DNA of 64,000 nt from Styela clava (lineage: Eukaryota; Chordata; Ascidiacea; Stolidobranchia; Styelidae), in NCBI RefSeq assembly GCF_964204865.1, contig NC_135261.1, positions 16,678,001 through 16,742,000 of the forward strand, in the 5' to 3' direction. The position numbers were made by a program, and so were the translations under genes. Shown in pieces: positions 33,701 to 46,000 of this stretch. The number at the start of each line of letters is the position of its first letter. Position 1 is the stretch's first letter. A model generated the notes under the pieces. That model was given only the letters and a program-made list of their open reading frames with translations, had not been told where the DNA came from and did not search any database.

Positions 33701-36700
33701 TTCAAACGAACAACCGACCTCATTTTCATATTTTAATTCTTCAGATTCAGATGTGAATCTTGATGACATTGTTGCAGATAAAGGTTGAAAAAATCTGGAT
33801 GCCTTTGTAAATTCTTCTTTTTCTCGTTCTCGTTCCCATTCTGTCATGTTCGGATCATGCTCGATTTTAGAATAGGGATCTGTAAAGCAACCAAATTTTA
33901 TGATTTGCAGGCAATGATTGTATAACCACCGCAAAAATACCCGAATTCTGTGATTAAATATAGTCTCTCCTTGAATCAGGATTTCCATATGCAATAGAGT
34001 AAAATTCATATTGTCTAGTTTAATCTTACAACTTACAAAGTTAATTTTATGAAGAAAATAAATATTTTCACATATGAATTCTTCATAAACATAATTTGAT
34101 ACTAATAATAATCTTGTATTTTGGGTCAATCGAAATTCTACGAACTATCAGAAAGATTTTGCTAACAGTTGACCTACCAGTTTTTTTATCTTTCAGAAGT
34201 GATAAATATTCTTTATATCTTCCTTGTTTCGCAGGATTGGACGCAAAAGGTTCGTACAAAGCCGATCTTTTTGATCTATCCGGCTCATTTACCTGCTGCT
34301 TTCCCAATTTTGCCCTTTCCAGTCTTTCCCGATCTCTCGAAGAAATAAGAGAAAACACTGATTTCGGGTCCTTATTTTGGTCAGATTTTTCCGTTTGATT
34401 TCCATCTTCTCCAAGCAGTTCTCCACGTTGGTTTGGATCTAGTCTATTAAATTTGTCATCTTGATTCGATAAGTTTTGAATAAAGTTTATATTTGAAGAT
34501 ACAACTGCTCTAATTTTCTGACTTTTTTGTAAAAGTTCTAAACGTTTATGAGGGTTGTAGTCTGGTGGAAGTAAAGGAGGTGGATAAACTTTTCTTTTGA
34601 CAAGTTTCTCAGCTTTTTTAAATCCTTCCAATGCTTTCTTTATGTACATGATTGAATCGTAAGCTTTGGCACCTACAATTTAATATTAATAGTAAGGTGA
34701 GCTGAGCACAATAATTATTTTATCAAAAGAAAATAATAAAAATCTTTTTGTAACATTCGAGTTTAGTTGGTAACTGGTTTTCATAAATTGTTATTTACCT
34801 ATATTAGTAATTTATTTCTTCACCAAACAGAAAATACGAAGCATGCATACACAAATTCGAAAGAATTTAAAAAAAATCGCAATTCAGAGTGAAGGAGACG
34901 CAGAGAAACCAATTATGGTCATCGAGAGCGACACCCTTAGGTCAGTCTAACAGAAAAATAATATTTAGAAAAAAGACGAACAAAAATATGTTATTTAAAA
35001 AACAAGGTACGTCAAGGCGGCCTTGTATATGCCAAGCAGTCGCCTTTTTCAACAACAAAAAAGTCGACTCCAAGCACCACAGTCTAGGTAACCATGGAAA
35101 AAGCAGTGCAAGACAGGCTCACAATGTTTCTAATAAAGAACATTGTCTATGTTCGATTATGCGAGGCTCAAGTTTAAGGTAGAACTGAATTCCAAGAGCG
35201 TAATTTTTCAGTATCTGATTTACCTTCAATTGCTTTAGTTGGCTTGGTCCATCCATAAGAATTGTCTTGTTTCTCTTCTCCCATTTCCATATCATAGTTG
35301 GCCATACTATCTTGTGCATATATATCTTGATCTTCATCTTCATAAGCTCCTACACCAAATGCCTGTCAGGTTTTGTTAGAAGAAAAAAAATGATCGGTAT
35401 TTAATTATTAGAAAACAAAACTAAATTGCTGTGCAATGGCAGAATGGCAATTTCAATCATAACAAGATGGACAAGGCAGATCATTACAAACACACAAAGG
35501 TACTATAGTATGCCAATGTGTAATATACTGGTAATAGAGCCATCAGAAGAAAATGATATTGTACAGTTACAAAGTTTGTGTACAGTTACCAGCAGACTAT
35601 CAAATGCCAAAAAACTTACAATAAGTCTTCGAACTCCGAGAACGTCAAAAGGAAATTTTGACTCAGTCTCCAGCCCCAGCTAAATCTCCAAGAAAAAAAA
35701 AGACTACCCCAACCTTCCCGACCCTGGTTTGTGGGTAAATTGAATCGACAAGAATGTATATATCAATAAACAGAATATAAATAAAAATGAATAGCCTCAT
35801 CAATTTATACCTGACCAGCAAATGATAGCTTTGCTCCAGATTTTGTTCGCAATGAAATGGCGGACGATTTTTTCTTTTTATCATGCAAGGCGAGTTTTGG
35901 ATCCATTCCTGTATATCCCAAACCAAATATATTAGTTTTTGCAATAAAACTCATCGGCACAGTATCTTCAGGTGCAAAAGTTATATTCTCCGGTATAAAA
36001 TCAGTCTGAAAAAGAAAATCATTATTGAATATTATAAGCTTCTTCGCTCGAAGGGTTCGGCAACTAGGCCCTCGAGTTCAAAATAATACAAGGGGAAATG
36101 ACTTCAGTGAGATTGATTTCGAACACATTTCAAAACAAGCCAAAATCTCAAATTCAGAATCCATTCAGTCATTTTATTTTTATAAACTCAGTGATGCTAC
36201 CTCAAATATTATCTATAAATAGGGTAGGCTACAGTAAATAAAAAAAATTGGTCTTATCGAATTCACCCAATGTCTAAGTGACTGGCTGCATACACAAAGC
36301 TTGTTTGACTTTCCAATGCAAAACCCTGGTGTTGTTTAAATTTAACTATAGCATCGTAATACCTTTTTTGGTCTCTTCACTTTTGGTCCAATACCCTGAC
36401 CTGGTTTCCAACCCATTTTTTGAAGGAGTTTAACACCAATGTTGTTACTGCAATAAAGAAATTGTATACGATAATGAAAGCAGCAACTTTTGAAACATTT
36501 TGAGACAATGGGCATAGAATAGAGTAGCAATACGCAGTCCTGTATGTTCCTCTTATCATAAAATAACATTATAGCAAAAAGTTAATGTGAAACTCAATTT
36601 GGTACTAATTTAAACAGCCTAGTTTGGTGCATTGAAAAGGTAAATCTTTACATATAAATATCTGTTTCATATGATTGTATCATTTTCATAGTTATCCCAA

Positions 36701-39700
36701 GAGCAGGAAAGATGATAGGTCAATTTGAAGATTTCAAACCACAGCTTCTTGTACAGTCACCACTCACCAGTCCATGTTGAGGAATAGAAATGGTTGAACA
36801 ATTATTTGATTTAGATGCCTGGCTTTAATGGTAAGAAAAGCCGTAAACATTCAGCTGTTACATAAAACACCCTTTGACATGTCACACAGGGTAATATAGC
36901 CATTGCATATAAGTGTATGAAAGTGACATGACTATAAGAAAATTCAGTGTATAAACTGAAAGAAAGGTACATAAACACATACCTAACGGGGACAATCAAT
37001 GATTCTAGCATATTAAGGCCAAGGAGCATAGTTGCATTATTTGTAAAATTTTCCTTTCGTTTGAGTGATTGCTGATCTTTCTTTGTATCTGAGAAGATAC
37101 TCTGTGGTACAATCTTCTCTGGAGCGATACCATACTCTGATTTGTCCTGAAGATAAATAATGACAAATTTTAAGAATTAAATCATGCCATAGCAACATGT
37201 TTTATTGAGATGGGAGTGGAAGTCAGAGTTGTGTTTTGAAAGTCCACGGAGAAGGAGACAAAATCCCAGGAAGAGTCAAGAAGCAGACTTCCAACGACTT
37301 CCTAGACTTCCAACGATGATAATAAAAGTCAAGTTTCGATATAAACTAGAGAAAGCTAATTTAATTAAGCAATCTAAACAAACAATTGAAAACTAATGCA
37401 TGTACTTGAATTTTTGTGGTAAAAATTTGGTTTTGTCTGACCTAAGAGCTGGAATCATGATGAAAAATTTTTCAACCAGGAGTCTGACCAAATGACTTGG
37501 AGTTTGGTAATTTTTCCTAAGACCCCACAGATCACAACGATGGTCACATACTAGTTTTCTATGCCTACTAGATGAGGATTTTGTAACTCTGATGTTAATC
37601 CCAAATAGGAATATTTGCCTGATATTTCAGGCTCCAAACTTATTTTACACTGATGTGAATCTAATCAGTACAATTGCTAATAATTCCAACCATACCTCAT
37701 CATCCATGAAATCTTCCGGAGCATAATTTTGCTTTTTTGTTCGATCACTTCGGGAAGATTTGAATGTGCTAGGCTTCCATCCTTCTTTAGTATCGACGGT
37801 GTTGTAATATCCTGCTGAAAATCCTCCAGTAAAAGCTCCATGGAAACGACGACGTCCTTGCTCATCAGTAACAACTTGCTCATGAACAGCAATTGGTTTC
37901 TTTGGAATGTCTGAGAAATAAGATTTAATGATAATCTTTCACATCATGACATCAGCAACATTATATGCTCAATTACCTAACATCTGAACATCCCACAATA
38001 TTCTATAACATACAGGATTAAATAAAACAGATCATAAAATAAGAGATGGCACAATACTGCAATATAACAGTATCAAAATACAGGAATATTGATGATACCA
38101 ATTTCCCGGTCTTTCGTACCTGAAGTACTTCTAGTGCAGGGGTCACCAACCTTTTCGAGGCCGAGGGCTACTTTCTGGGTACAGATTAAGCCGCGGGCTA
38201 CCAATTCAATGTATACTTCTAAAAAGTCGCGGCTGTGTGGCCATCGTTAGTGTGCTAAGCGTTAGGTTCGCAGGTAAGAATTCCATGCGAAGATAGTTAT
38301 GTGCGAAAGGATTGCTAGACCCTTGCCGCCGTTGGGATGGCTTCCTTCGCCATCGAGTCCAGGCTTACGAAAACAAATAACTAACTAATTCCATACCCGA
38401 CATGAAATGGTAACCGGACGAGAGGCCTTGGTTCGCCATATGGTTAAGCCGTCTTATCGGCCCCGGGATATCCCGAGTTTATGGCAAAAATGTTGAACAA
38501 TGGTCTCGTAAACTAGAATTGCTGTATGATTTGAATCGCGAGCTTTTTCTGCCCGTACTGCGCTGACCAGTGAATAGTTAGCGCGTTAGATTGCGTGACT
38601 AGCCGTGAAATAACTTTTCGCTTTGTCGTCGCTACAATCGTCCCACAAATGAGACACGCGCAGGCTGTTTTCATGGTGGTAAAAATATATCCACCCCCAT
38701 TCATCGTGAAAATGGTGGGTTTTTCTGCCATTTTTCTTTGGAATCAACAATTATATTATTGCTGCTCCACAAACCAAGGGACAAGAAAAAGCGCGGGTTC
38801 GTGGTAAATTATATCACTGTGATGTCATAATTGCAAGAGTGTTAATTGTCCAGTCACATTACTGAGATCAAATAAAAATCAGATTGATGGCTACGCCATT
38901 CCCGATTCCCATATAAGTATGATTTACACAAGAATAGCAGGACAAAATTTAATTGATGTAGTTTACTTATTTATAAGCGCCGTTATTGAGCTCAGTTTGG
39001 AACAGACCTGCGGGCGACTCATATGGTCTTCACGGGCGACTCGGTGCCCGCGGGCAACGCGTTGGTGACCCCTGTTCTAGTGGGTGTAGAATACTTATTT
39101 TTGCACACGTCAATCCCAACCCCCACCTGACGACACCATCCAAAAATTATGTCACTACGACGTCACAATCACGTCATAGAGCTTGCAAAAGTATACCTAC
39201 AATCGCCCAAAATGGCATTTGCGCGAACGATAAAGAACTTACTACTGTACTAACGGCAGCGACCTCTCTCATATCGGGATCGTTGCAACGAGGATACGAA
39301 AGAAATAGCTTGTTCGATTTTGGGTGATCGTCTTCGCGTCTTGGATGACAGGTTGTTTAGTTTGAAGGGCCTTATTATGTCGTAGTGACGTAATTTTTGG
39401 ATGACGCAGTCATGTGGGGGTTAGGATTGATATATGCAAAAATTGTTAAGCTACGCCCACAACTGCACAAGAAGAACTTTCAGACTTTGGGTATGAAACT
39501 ACACAAGACCACAATTTCCGACATCTGCAATTGCAGTAGCCTACACCAGTGGGTGAAATTTACAATTTTTCATCAATATCGCAAGTTTGTAGATCTCATT
39601 AAACGTACCGCACCGCTATCGTGTACAATTGCAGAACTGAACGTTCCATATTAACGAGTGGTACCGGTACCGGTACCACGGTAGGTATCGATACGATAAC

Positions 39701-39831
39701 GTTCCGCACTACGCACTAAGATACATAGTACTGTGGTAAGGTTAAAAAATAAACTAACCAGTTTCCTCGATTTCTTCCAGGGGTGTTCCATATTTCACCA
39801 ACGGAAATTCATTCTCGTCTGAGCTGGACAT
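30716..39831 (-). CDS. GPATCH1: G-patch domain protein 1 (spliceosomal), 11-12 exons
   Basis: Exons (minus, 5' to 3'): 39759-39831, 37696-37910, 36983-37146, 36363-36447, 35811-36005, 35224-35362, 34178-34672, 33719-33879, 32825-32949, 32327-32592, then 31420-31988 with a stop at 31420 (828 residues). Alternatively a donor at 31478 joins 31479-31988 to 30716-30915 (875 residues, Lys-rich tail). Phases close either way. Landmarks: [21 protein letters not shown] near the N-terminus; the G-patch [20 protein letters not shown] (exon 4); [29 protein letters not shown]; and [11 protein letters not shown] before an acidic run, all matching human GPATCH1 (931 residues). G-patch proteins recruit DEAH helicases to the spliceosome; it acts in the nucleus. 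Intron 1 contains the nested transposons at 38106-39510. It converges on LMAN1. Confidence 0.93.
36674..36790 (-). repeat. Degenerate SINE tail in GPATCH1 intron 3
   Basis: TTCATAGTTATCCCAAGAGC and ACCACAGCTTCTTGTACAGT resemble the reversed SINE 3' half. Strongly diverged. Confidence 0.4.
38137..39074. mobile_element. hAT-like element inserted in the family A MITE
   Basis: A 938-bp element with 14-bp inverted ends CAGGGGTCACCAAC / GTTGGTGACCCCTG and a perfect 8-bp target duplication TTCTAGTG (38129-38136 and 39075-39082). The interior next to the ends is rich in GCGGGC-type words. No transposase frame, so non-autonomous. A SINE is inserted within it. Confidence 0.9.
38224..38478 (+). repeat. 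SINE copy inside the hAT-like element
   Basis: A forward copy: GTGTGCTAAGCGTTAG, then ATGTGCGAAAGGATTGCTAG, then GGTAACCGGACGAGAGGCC and CCGTCTTATCGGC. The B box is damaged. It is the innermost member of the three-level nest. Confidence 0.75.
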
Positions 39832-39974
39832 GGCGCGAAACTGCCTCGAGCAACTGCCAAGTTCATACAATCCAGCTAGCTTGCAGCAAATTCTGAAATT
39901 GCAGAACTTCCATTCAAGATTGGCGACGTTTTGAGCTGTAGGGGCATCTCACGAACTTTTGACCTATCCCCCGC

Positions 39975-40262
39975 TGGGTGGCGTGGCGCATCGTGCTTGG
40001 GTGCTTGCCACTGTACCTCACCTCTGATTACCCTGCCCTGCGCAGGTTCGAAACCCGTAAGGATAATTATGTGCAAAAGTATTGCTGGAATCCTCGTTGC
40101 CTTAGGGTGGTTTACGTAACCGCTGGTCGGTTATGGCTTCCTCTGCCATGCATCTGACAATGGATACAGTAACTGACTAACCGTACCGGTAACCGGACGA
40201 GAGTCCGTTGTTCTCCATGCGATTAGGTCGTCTTTTCACTTTTCCCTTCCCATGGGATGGAA
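39975..40262 (+). repeat. SINE copy between GPATCH1 and the unknown gene
   Basis: A forward, near-complete copy with a recognisable B box GGTTCGAAACC (40045-40055), GTAACCGCTGGTCGGTTATG and TAACCGGACGAGAGTCCG. It ends CCCATGGGATGG without the TATCC tail. Short frames here on both strands are repeat artefacts. Confidence 0.75.
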
Positions 40263-40352
40263 CAACAGCAAAAATAACAACATCAATAAGACAAGAGAGC
40301 TATGCTCAAATATATGGACACGTAGAGTCACATAATTTTGATGACGTCATAG

Positions 40353-41520
40353 CGAAAAAAGAAGTAATAGCCTTCTGGAGAAAATTTTTATCTTTCACCA
40401 CTAAAAATTTCAGAGCAATTGGTCCAGTATTCGAAGAGAAAAGCGACTTTTTAAAAACGTGTCAAGCGGTACTGAGTTAGCAGTCAGGCAGCATCTTACC
40501 TGTACACTGTAGGCCATATACGGTAATTGATCACAGAACAGTTGTTTCCTTGCAAATTTTATGTTGTTTACACTTTAGGACAGATAATTGATCACAGAAC
40601 AATTCTTCCCTTTCAAATTTTATGTTGTTTCCAGTAGACTCTCATCAAAATAAACAAATATAGTAGGCTACAAGTGCTACAACGCTTGCATTACTGCACT
40701 GGTAGGACCGTGAAAGAATAAGTTACGGTAATTTCATTGTGGTAAGACACCGGTACCAGTATCGTACTTACGTACTGAGCTACCAGTACCGGTTAGCAGT
40801 CAGCCAGCATCTTACCTGTACACTGTAGGCCATATACGGTAATTGATCACAGAACAGTTGTTCCCTTGCAAATTTTATGTTATTTACACTTTAGGACAGA
40901 TAATTGATCACAGAACAATTCTTCCCTTTCAAATTTTATGTTGTTTCCAGTAGACTCTCATCAAAATAAACAAATATAGTAGGCTACTAGTGCTACAACG
41001 CTTGCATTACTGCACTGGTAGGACCGTGAAAGAATAAGTTACGGTAATTTCATTGTGGTAAGACACCGGTACCGGCACCAGTACCAGTATCGTACTTACG
41101 TACTGAGCTACCAGTACCGGTACCGAACCTGTAGGTCTGATATTCCGTTCCGCATACGATAGGCTATAAAACTTGCATTGCAGCATTAGTAATACCGCGG
41201 AAGGAATAAGTCAATTTCACTGCGTTACGGCAACGGTATGGCAACTTACCAGTACCGACCTACAGTAGCTGTAGTACTGAGCAAGACAATCGATCGCGAA
41301 ACCGCTTGAAATAAGTGTAAAACAGTGTTCCCATGAGTAAAAATAAATACCGCGAAATTTTGTATGAAATATCATATCTCATAGGATTCATATAAAATTT
41401 AAGAATAAACAAAAGTAATAGCCTTCTAGCGAAAAAATTATTCTTCAACCACTGAAAATTTCAAAGCAATTGGTCCAGTATTCGAAGAGAAAAGCGACTT
41501 TTTAAAAACGTGTCAAAGAA
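40353..41520 (+). repeat. Repeat array: 316-bp tandem units between two retroposon-tail-like repeats
   Basis: Two near-identical units, 40481-40796 and 40797 to about 41112 (period 316), both start CAGTCAGSCAGCATCTTACC. A third partial, diverged unit lies at about 41150-41282. The flanks are direct repeats of about 110 bases, 40360-40466 and 41416-41516, ending GACTTTTTAAAAACGTGTCA. The right flank continues into an (AAGAAC/AAC)n microsatellite at 41517-41556, which looks like the 3' tail of a LINE or SINE. The units contain many GGTACCGGTACC palindromes. Confidence 0.75.
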
Positions 41521-42046
41521 CAAGAACAAGAACAACAACAAGAACAACAACAACATAATATTGAAACGATCGTTATGTCCACTACGTGTCCAAAAATACC
41601 AAAAAGAATATTTCGCATTTGCTTGTTAGTGTTGCCAGATACTGCAAATATGTCTTCATTCTAAACTTAACAACTATGATATTGTGACGAAACAAATTCA
41701 CACATGATTCTTGACAACGCCCGTTGCTAAGTGAAACATCTTTATTTATCAATCTTAACTTCATTCTGGAAGCCGTGGGTTTACTAGTAAATTAGATATT
41801 TAATTGAAATGGAGTTCAAAGGTACAGATAATGGTGTCATAACTTAGCTATTTAAATTAGACAGTCCCCTCATAGTAGCCTAGTAACAAATAAACTGTAA
41901 AGTTAGACTTTTAGGTTTAGTTTAAAAAACTATTTTTATGCAAACTTAACAAGAAGAATGTCATTTGCTTTTATAGGTTAGCTAATATTTGTGTTATCTC
42001 ACAAAACTAGTCTACTATTTTACTAGTACTCTACATTCTGACATCA

Positions 42047-45000
42047 ATGATGAGCAACAAATCATCGTGTGACAATTTTGTCACCAAGACGTCAACTTAT
42101 CCAAAAACTAATACGAGTTCTCGAGCGTTACCATCGTTAACCCATGACAAGCCCAAATTGAAAGTGGGATTTTGTCCAAATGACTATTCAATATGGACAG
42201 TGCAATCACTCATCAACCGCTTCAATACCCCAGAACAAGAGGGAGGCGATAGCAAAGGGGGAACGACAGGCTACCTTCAGCAAAACAAACCCAAACGACA
42301 TGTTTCAACACGGGTGAGATAAAATTCTGTTTCGATACCAAATTTATTGAGGGAATAATCAACACAAAAACAACTTGGGTATATGCAAATATTTTTTGTA
42401 GTACATTCGGCAAAATATTGCTTCTCTAAAAAAAACTTCATTGCAGTGCGTTTGGTATTCGAAACTTGCTTAGATATATTAAAAGCCATTTAAATTTTTA
42501 CTTCTTTTACAGGAAACATTAAAAAACCAGTGTGATCCTCCAGAGGAGACTTTAGAAAAACCTCGATTAAAAAGATCCCTCGAAAATATTGAAGTTAGCG
42601 AGGTTACATGTGTGGAAAGAAGCGTGGAAGAAAATGCCCCGCCGCTCGAAATCGTCGATAAAGGTACGTTGAGTCGGGTGTTAGTTATAATAAAATGTGA
42701 ATACCGTGATAATTATTTTAATTACCCGAATGCAGAAAGTAAATTTTTTTATCCGTCAACTCGAATTTTCTATTTGACTCAACTGCATTATTTTGACCCC
42801 ATTATGTAAATCTAAATAAAACAGGAAAAACTGTGGATAAAATAAGTTAAATAATAAATAAATAGAGAAGTGCAGCAACATTATATCGTGAATAAATCAC
42901 TTTATTTTATAAATAGTCTTGCTTGGTGCAAATGGATCAGTCGATGAGGTGAATTTTATCCCCAGCCAGCAAGAAAAAGCTAATGAATCGTATAGAATTG
43001 ATAGTGATCACGGGAGTATTAACAACATGATAAAGCATCCTAATCCTGAAATATCTGGAAAATGTGATAAAGATGCAGAAGAGTCCGATAAAGAAGTGAA
43101 CGGCAGATTCAACACTTCATCTACTTTCTCAATAGAAATTAAAATATCAGATGAGGTAGAAAAAAATATTTTTATTCAAGCATGAGCAATGTACAATCGA
43201 ACGTAATTTTTTATATACAATCGAAGGATATTTTATGCTTTCGATAAATTTTACACGATACTTTTTCTTGTTAAAGAATTTTATTGCTGTTGAAAAGGCG
43301 GAGGTTGACGGCAATAAAGACTCAAAACAGGTCGATGCTATGACCACACCAGTAAATGCATCATTATCTTCCAAAATATTGCACGAACCAACTGTTTCCG
43401 GCTTCGATAAATCAAATTCAGAATTAAAAGACCTGCTTGAAGAAGATCTGGTAACAATTTTAATTTGCTATTCTACTTTTTTACGCTACAAACTAACATA
43501 TTCTGCATGGACTTTGTTTCAGCTGTTCGACATTGATAAGCATGGCATCTTGTCAACGCCAATGCCGGCATTTATCACGCGTTCGGGGGACGTTTTTTCA
43601 GTTAAGGACGGAATATCGGTGAATTGTAATCATGAAGAGATTTGTCCAATCACGTCGCAATTCACGGATACTTTGGAAGGTAAAGGAGTTACATGTGTAA
43701 ATTTCTTGTGATTTGCGGTTTTAAGAAAATTCGCCTTAGAAAATTTTGCCGCAGAAAATTTCGCCGCATAGGAAAAATCGCCGCATAGGAAAAATCGCCG
43801 CATGAACATTTTGCTGTAAAACAAGTATTTGTGATAAAAACAGTTCTTGAAGTACCTTTTTATTTAAAAAAAATCGTCATTCAATAGCATACCCTAACCC
43901 TATAAACCTGTTTTTATCGCAAATACTTGTTTTACAGCAAAATGCTCTTGCGGAGATTTTTCCTATGCGGCGAAATTTTCTGCGGCGAATTTTCCGAGCA
44001 CGAAATATATATTGTGCTAGAATGAATACATAGCTATAGATTTAGGATATTTAGACTGACTTAAGGGGTTGGGATGTGATTCAAATGCATTTTATTCTTT
44101 AGTCGCAAAATGTTCCCTTTGTTTCTAACAACAGGACTCGAAGCAACAAACACTGCAAAAATACGAAATGGATTTGACGACCAGAAAAATGCGATAGTTT
44201 CAAAATCCGAAAACTGTTTGAATCGGGTAAGTTATACTTCTATATCATAACTCGTACCAAGATATACACGTTAGAAGCTTGGATTGTGTATAGCCTACTT
44301 TGTTACTTGATCTGATCACTTCCTTGTTTTCATTTTTCAGTCTCAACCGCCACCTGACATCGAAGGAAAGTTTGGTTCTTCACTACGAACCCGTGATTCT
44401 TTTGGGAATGATTCGATGTTTACTTCCAACTGGAATGTTGCTTGTAACATAAACAGATCACGCCTGGGATGTAAATCTGCCTCCAGTGCTTCTCTTGTGG
44501 AGGTTGTACCTTTCCAGATGAAAAACACCACGAATAATACATATGATATTATTTGTCAAATGAGTCGACTGGAGCGAACGAAACTTTTCATTAAAATGGA
44601 AATAGAGACTGAAAATGTAAGTTATATATCAAGTATATTGGTGGTTTGGTTTTTAGTCCCAAAATATGTATTTGGCACACAATTACATCATTTCATCGCC
44701 ATTATATATTACATTACGGAAAGTAATGAATTCATAACAAATAATTGATTTGATTTAGATAATATATATATATTGTTTCGCCCTTTATTTGCTTGGATGG
44801 AAAGATATTTTTTAAATTTATTTTTTTATTTCTATCGTCCAGGCTTTGCGTGATAAAGAGCAAGAAAAAGAAAATTTGCTTCAAAAAATTAGGGAAAAAG
44901 AATCAAAAAAGTATAATTTGCTTCAAAAAATCAGAAAATTCTTTGTTCCAAAATGCTGTCGTTTCGGTAAATCTAACAACTTACATCGACTTGAGGGGAC

Positions 45001-45151
45001 ACTTATGGATATCCAAGAAAAACTTGAATGTTTGCATGAATTGTTACCATTATATAGGATCTGCCTCAACAAACTTGAAGAGGAAATATGCGAAAAACAA
45101 AATAAGCATTACAGTGGCGATTATTTTCCTATATCACTCTGTGGTTTTTAG
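42047..45151 (+). CDS. Unrecognised eight-exon protein with C-terminal coiled coil
   Basis: Exons: 42047-42313, 42513-42663, 42917-43155, 43277-43450, 43523-43679, 44135-44226, 44341-44616, 44843-45151. All have GT-AG and phases that close, giving 554 residues. I do not recognise the family. The N-terminus holds KLKVGFCPNDYSIWTVQSLI, possibly a short helix. Residues about 90-400 are hydrophilic, Glu/Ser/Asn-rich and probably disordered. The last exon is a heptad-like region with NLLQKIR written twice, a small Cys/basic patch (FFVPKCCRFGK), and then a Leu-rich amphipathic helix (LECLHELLPLYRICLNKLEE). No signal peptide or membrane span. The exon 4 acceptor could instead be at 43297. Intron 5 contains a large hairpin element. 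Eight open, phase-compatible exons make chance unlikely; function is unknown. Confidence 0.72.
43724..43998. mobile_element. Hairpin (foldback) MITE in intron 5 of the unknown gene
   Basis: The arms 43724-43843 and 43908-43998 are inverted copies: GAAAATTCGCC, TTTCGCCGCATAGGAAAAAT and TTTTGCTGTAAAACAAGTAT appear on the left, and their complements in reverse order on the right, with about 65 bases of loop. The left arm has an extra tandem copy of CGCCGCATAGGAAAAAT. No coding content. Confidence 0.75.
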
Positions 45152-46000
45152 GATTTAAACTTTCTTAACTGTTCTGAATATACTTATTTATTGGTATAAA
45201 CGCGTCTTGTATTGAAATGATAACAAAAGGCGAAAATCTCAGTTTAAATATATGAAAAGGCCGAATTATTAAATGGGGATCCGAGGATTGAATGTTGACA
45301 TCCACTACTATATTGTTTAACTTGTACATATTAAGAATTATCCAATTGCTTGTACAACCTCAAAAAGACTATCAGTTTCACCAGTATAATCATCCATTGT
45401 TCGAATATCTATCGTCTCGATAATAAACGTTAGGCAAGGATAAAAAAGACAGTTTGTTTGCGACCACCTAATGAATTACGCAAGAAAACACCAGTTAACA
45501 GGCGATTAAATAATTGTTGGGGACTGCTTGTCTGATTTTGGTTAAACGAAACGTTACAGAAATACATTTGTGTTAGTGTGCAGCGAGACTCTTATATTGC
45601 ATAGAAAACACCAGTCTTGAAAAAATCGTGTTGCATATCTATTTATTGACAGACATATTTGTGGACATCTTTCACGGATTACTACTCCAAAGAACTTGGA
45701 ATTGGTACGCACTAAAACGTCACATCCATTGCACTGCACAAAAGTCGAAATTTCATTATAATATATCTGAAAATTCATTTTCCGGTTATCGATTTTAAAA
45801 TAGGCCATTAAACTGTAGACGTTAGTCTATATAAAGACAGCCATCCCCCATTTACTTACATTTAATGAAACTATTGTTCAGTTTTGTTCAAAAAGTAATT
45901 TCGGCAATGAGAGCTTTTATCGCCGTCCCGACTATTAAACCCACAGCGTTATGAATAAGTATATGCATGTTAGGCTGATCTGAAACGTCATAATATACGA
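45152..46000. other. Intergenic, nothing recognised
   Basis: Downstream of the unknown gene. Short ORFs only (for example 45554-45808 minus), none with family resemblance. A CTTTTATCGCCGTCCCG word near 45915 resembles a block repeated near LMAN1 (28751 and 30358). Confidence 0.35.

Larger units (their letters stand above)
38106..39510. mobile_element. 455-bp-class MITE (family A), split by a hAT insertion
   Basis: The outer ends CCGGTCTTTCGTACC and GAAACTACACAAGACC match the inverted ends of the intact copy at 62947-63401. The flanks ccaatttc (38098-38105) and acaatttc (39511-39518) give an 8-bp duplication with one mismatch. Removing the hAT insert and one copy of its duplication leaves about 459 bases, matching the 455-bp intact copy. 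It lies in GPATCH1 intron 1. Confidence 0.75.
39832..42046. other. Divergent intergenic region between GPATCH1 and the unknown gene
   Basis: It holds a SINE copy, a repeat cluster rich in GGTACC words and a GAACAA microsatellite, listed separately. Both flanking genes are transcribed outwards from here, so their promoters should lie near 39,830-39,950 and 41,800-42,040. No TATA box called. Confidence 0.45.

Noticed and set aside
31420..37892. Plus-strand and out-of-frame ORFs across GPATCH1
   Set aside because: They overlap well-supported GPATCH1 exons on the other strand and have no resemblance of their own.
40481..41112. CRISPR-like array from the repeated units
   Set aside because: The units are 316 bp, only two to three copies, with no spacer structure, and the genome is eukaryotic.
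42606..42809. Separate small ORF at the end of exon 2 of the unknown gene
   Set aside because: It reads through the exon 2 donor into intron sequence; the splice model explains it.
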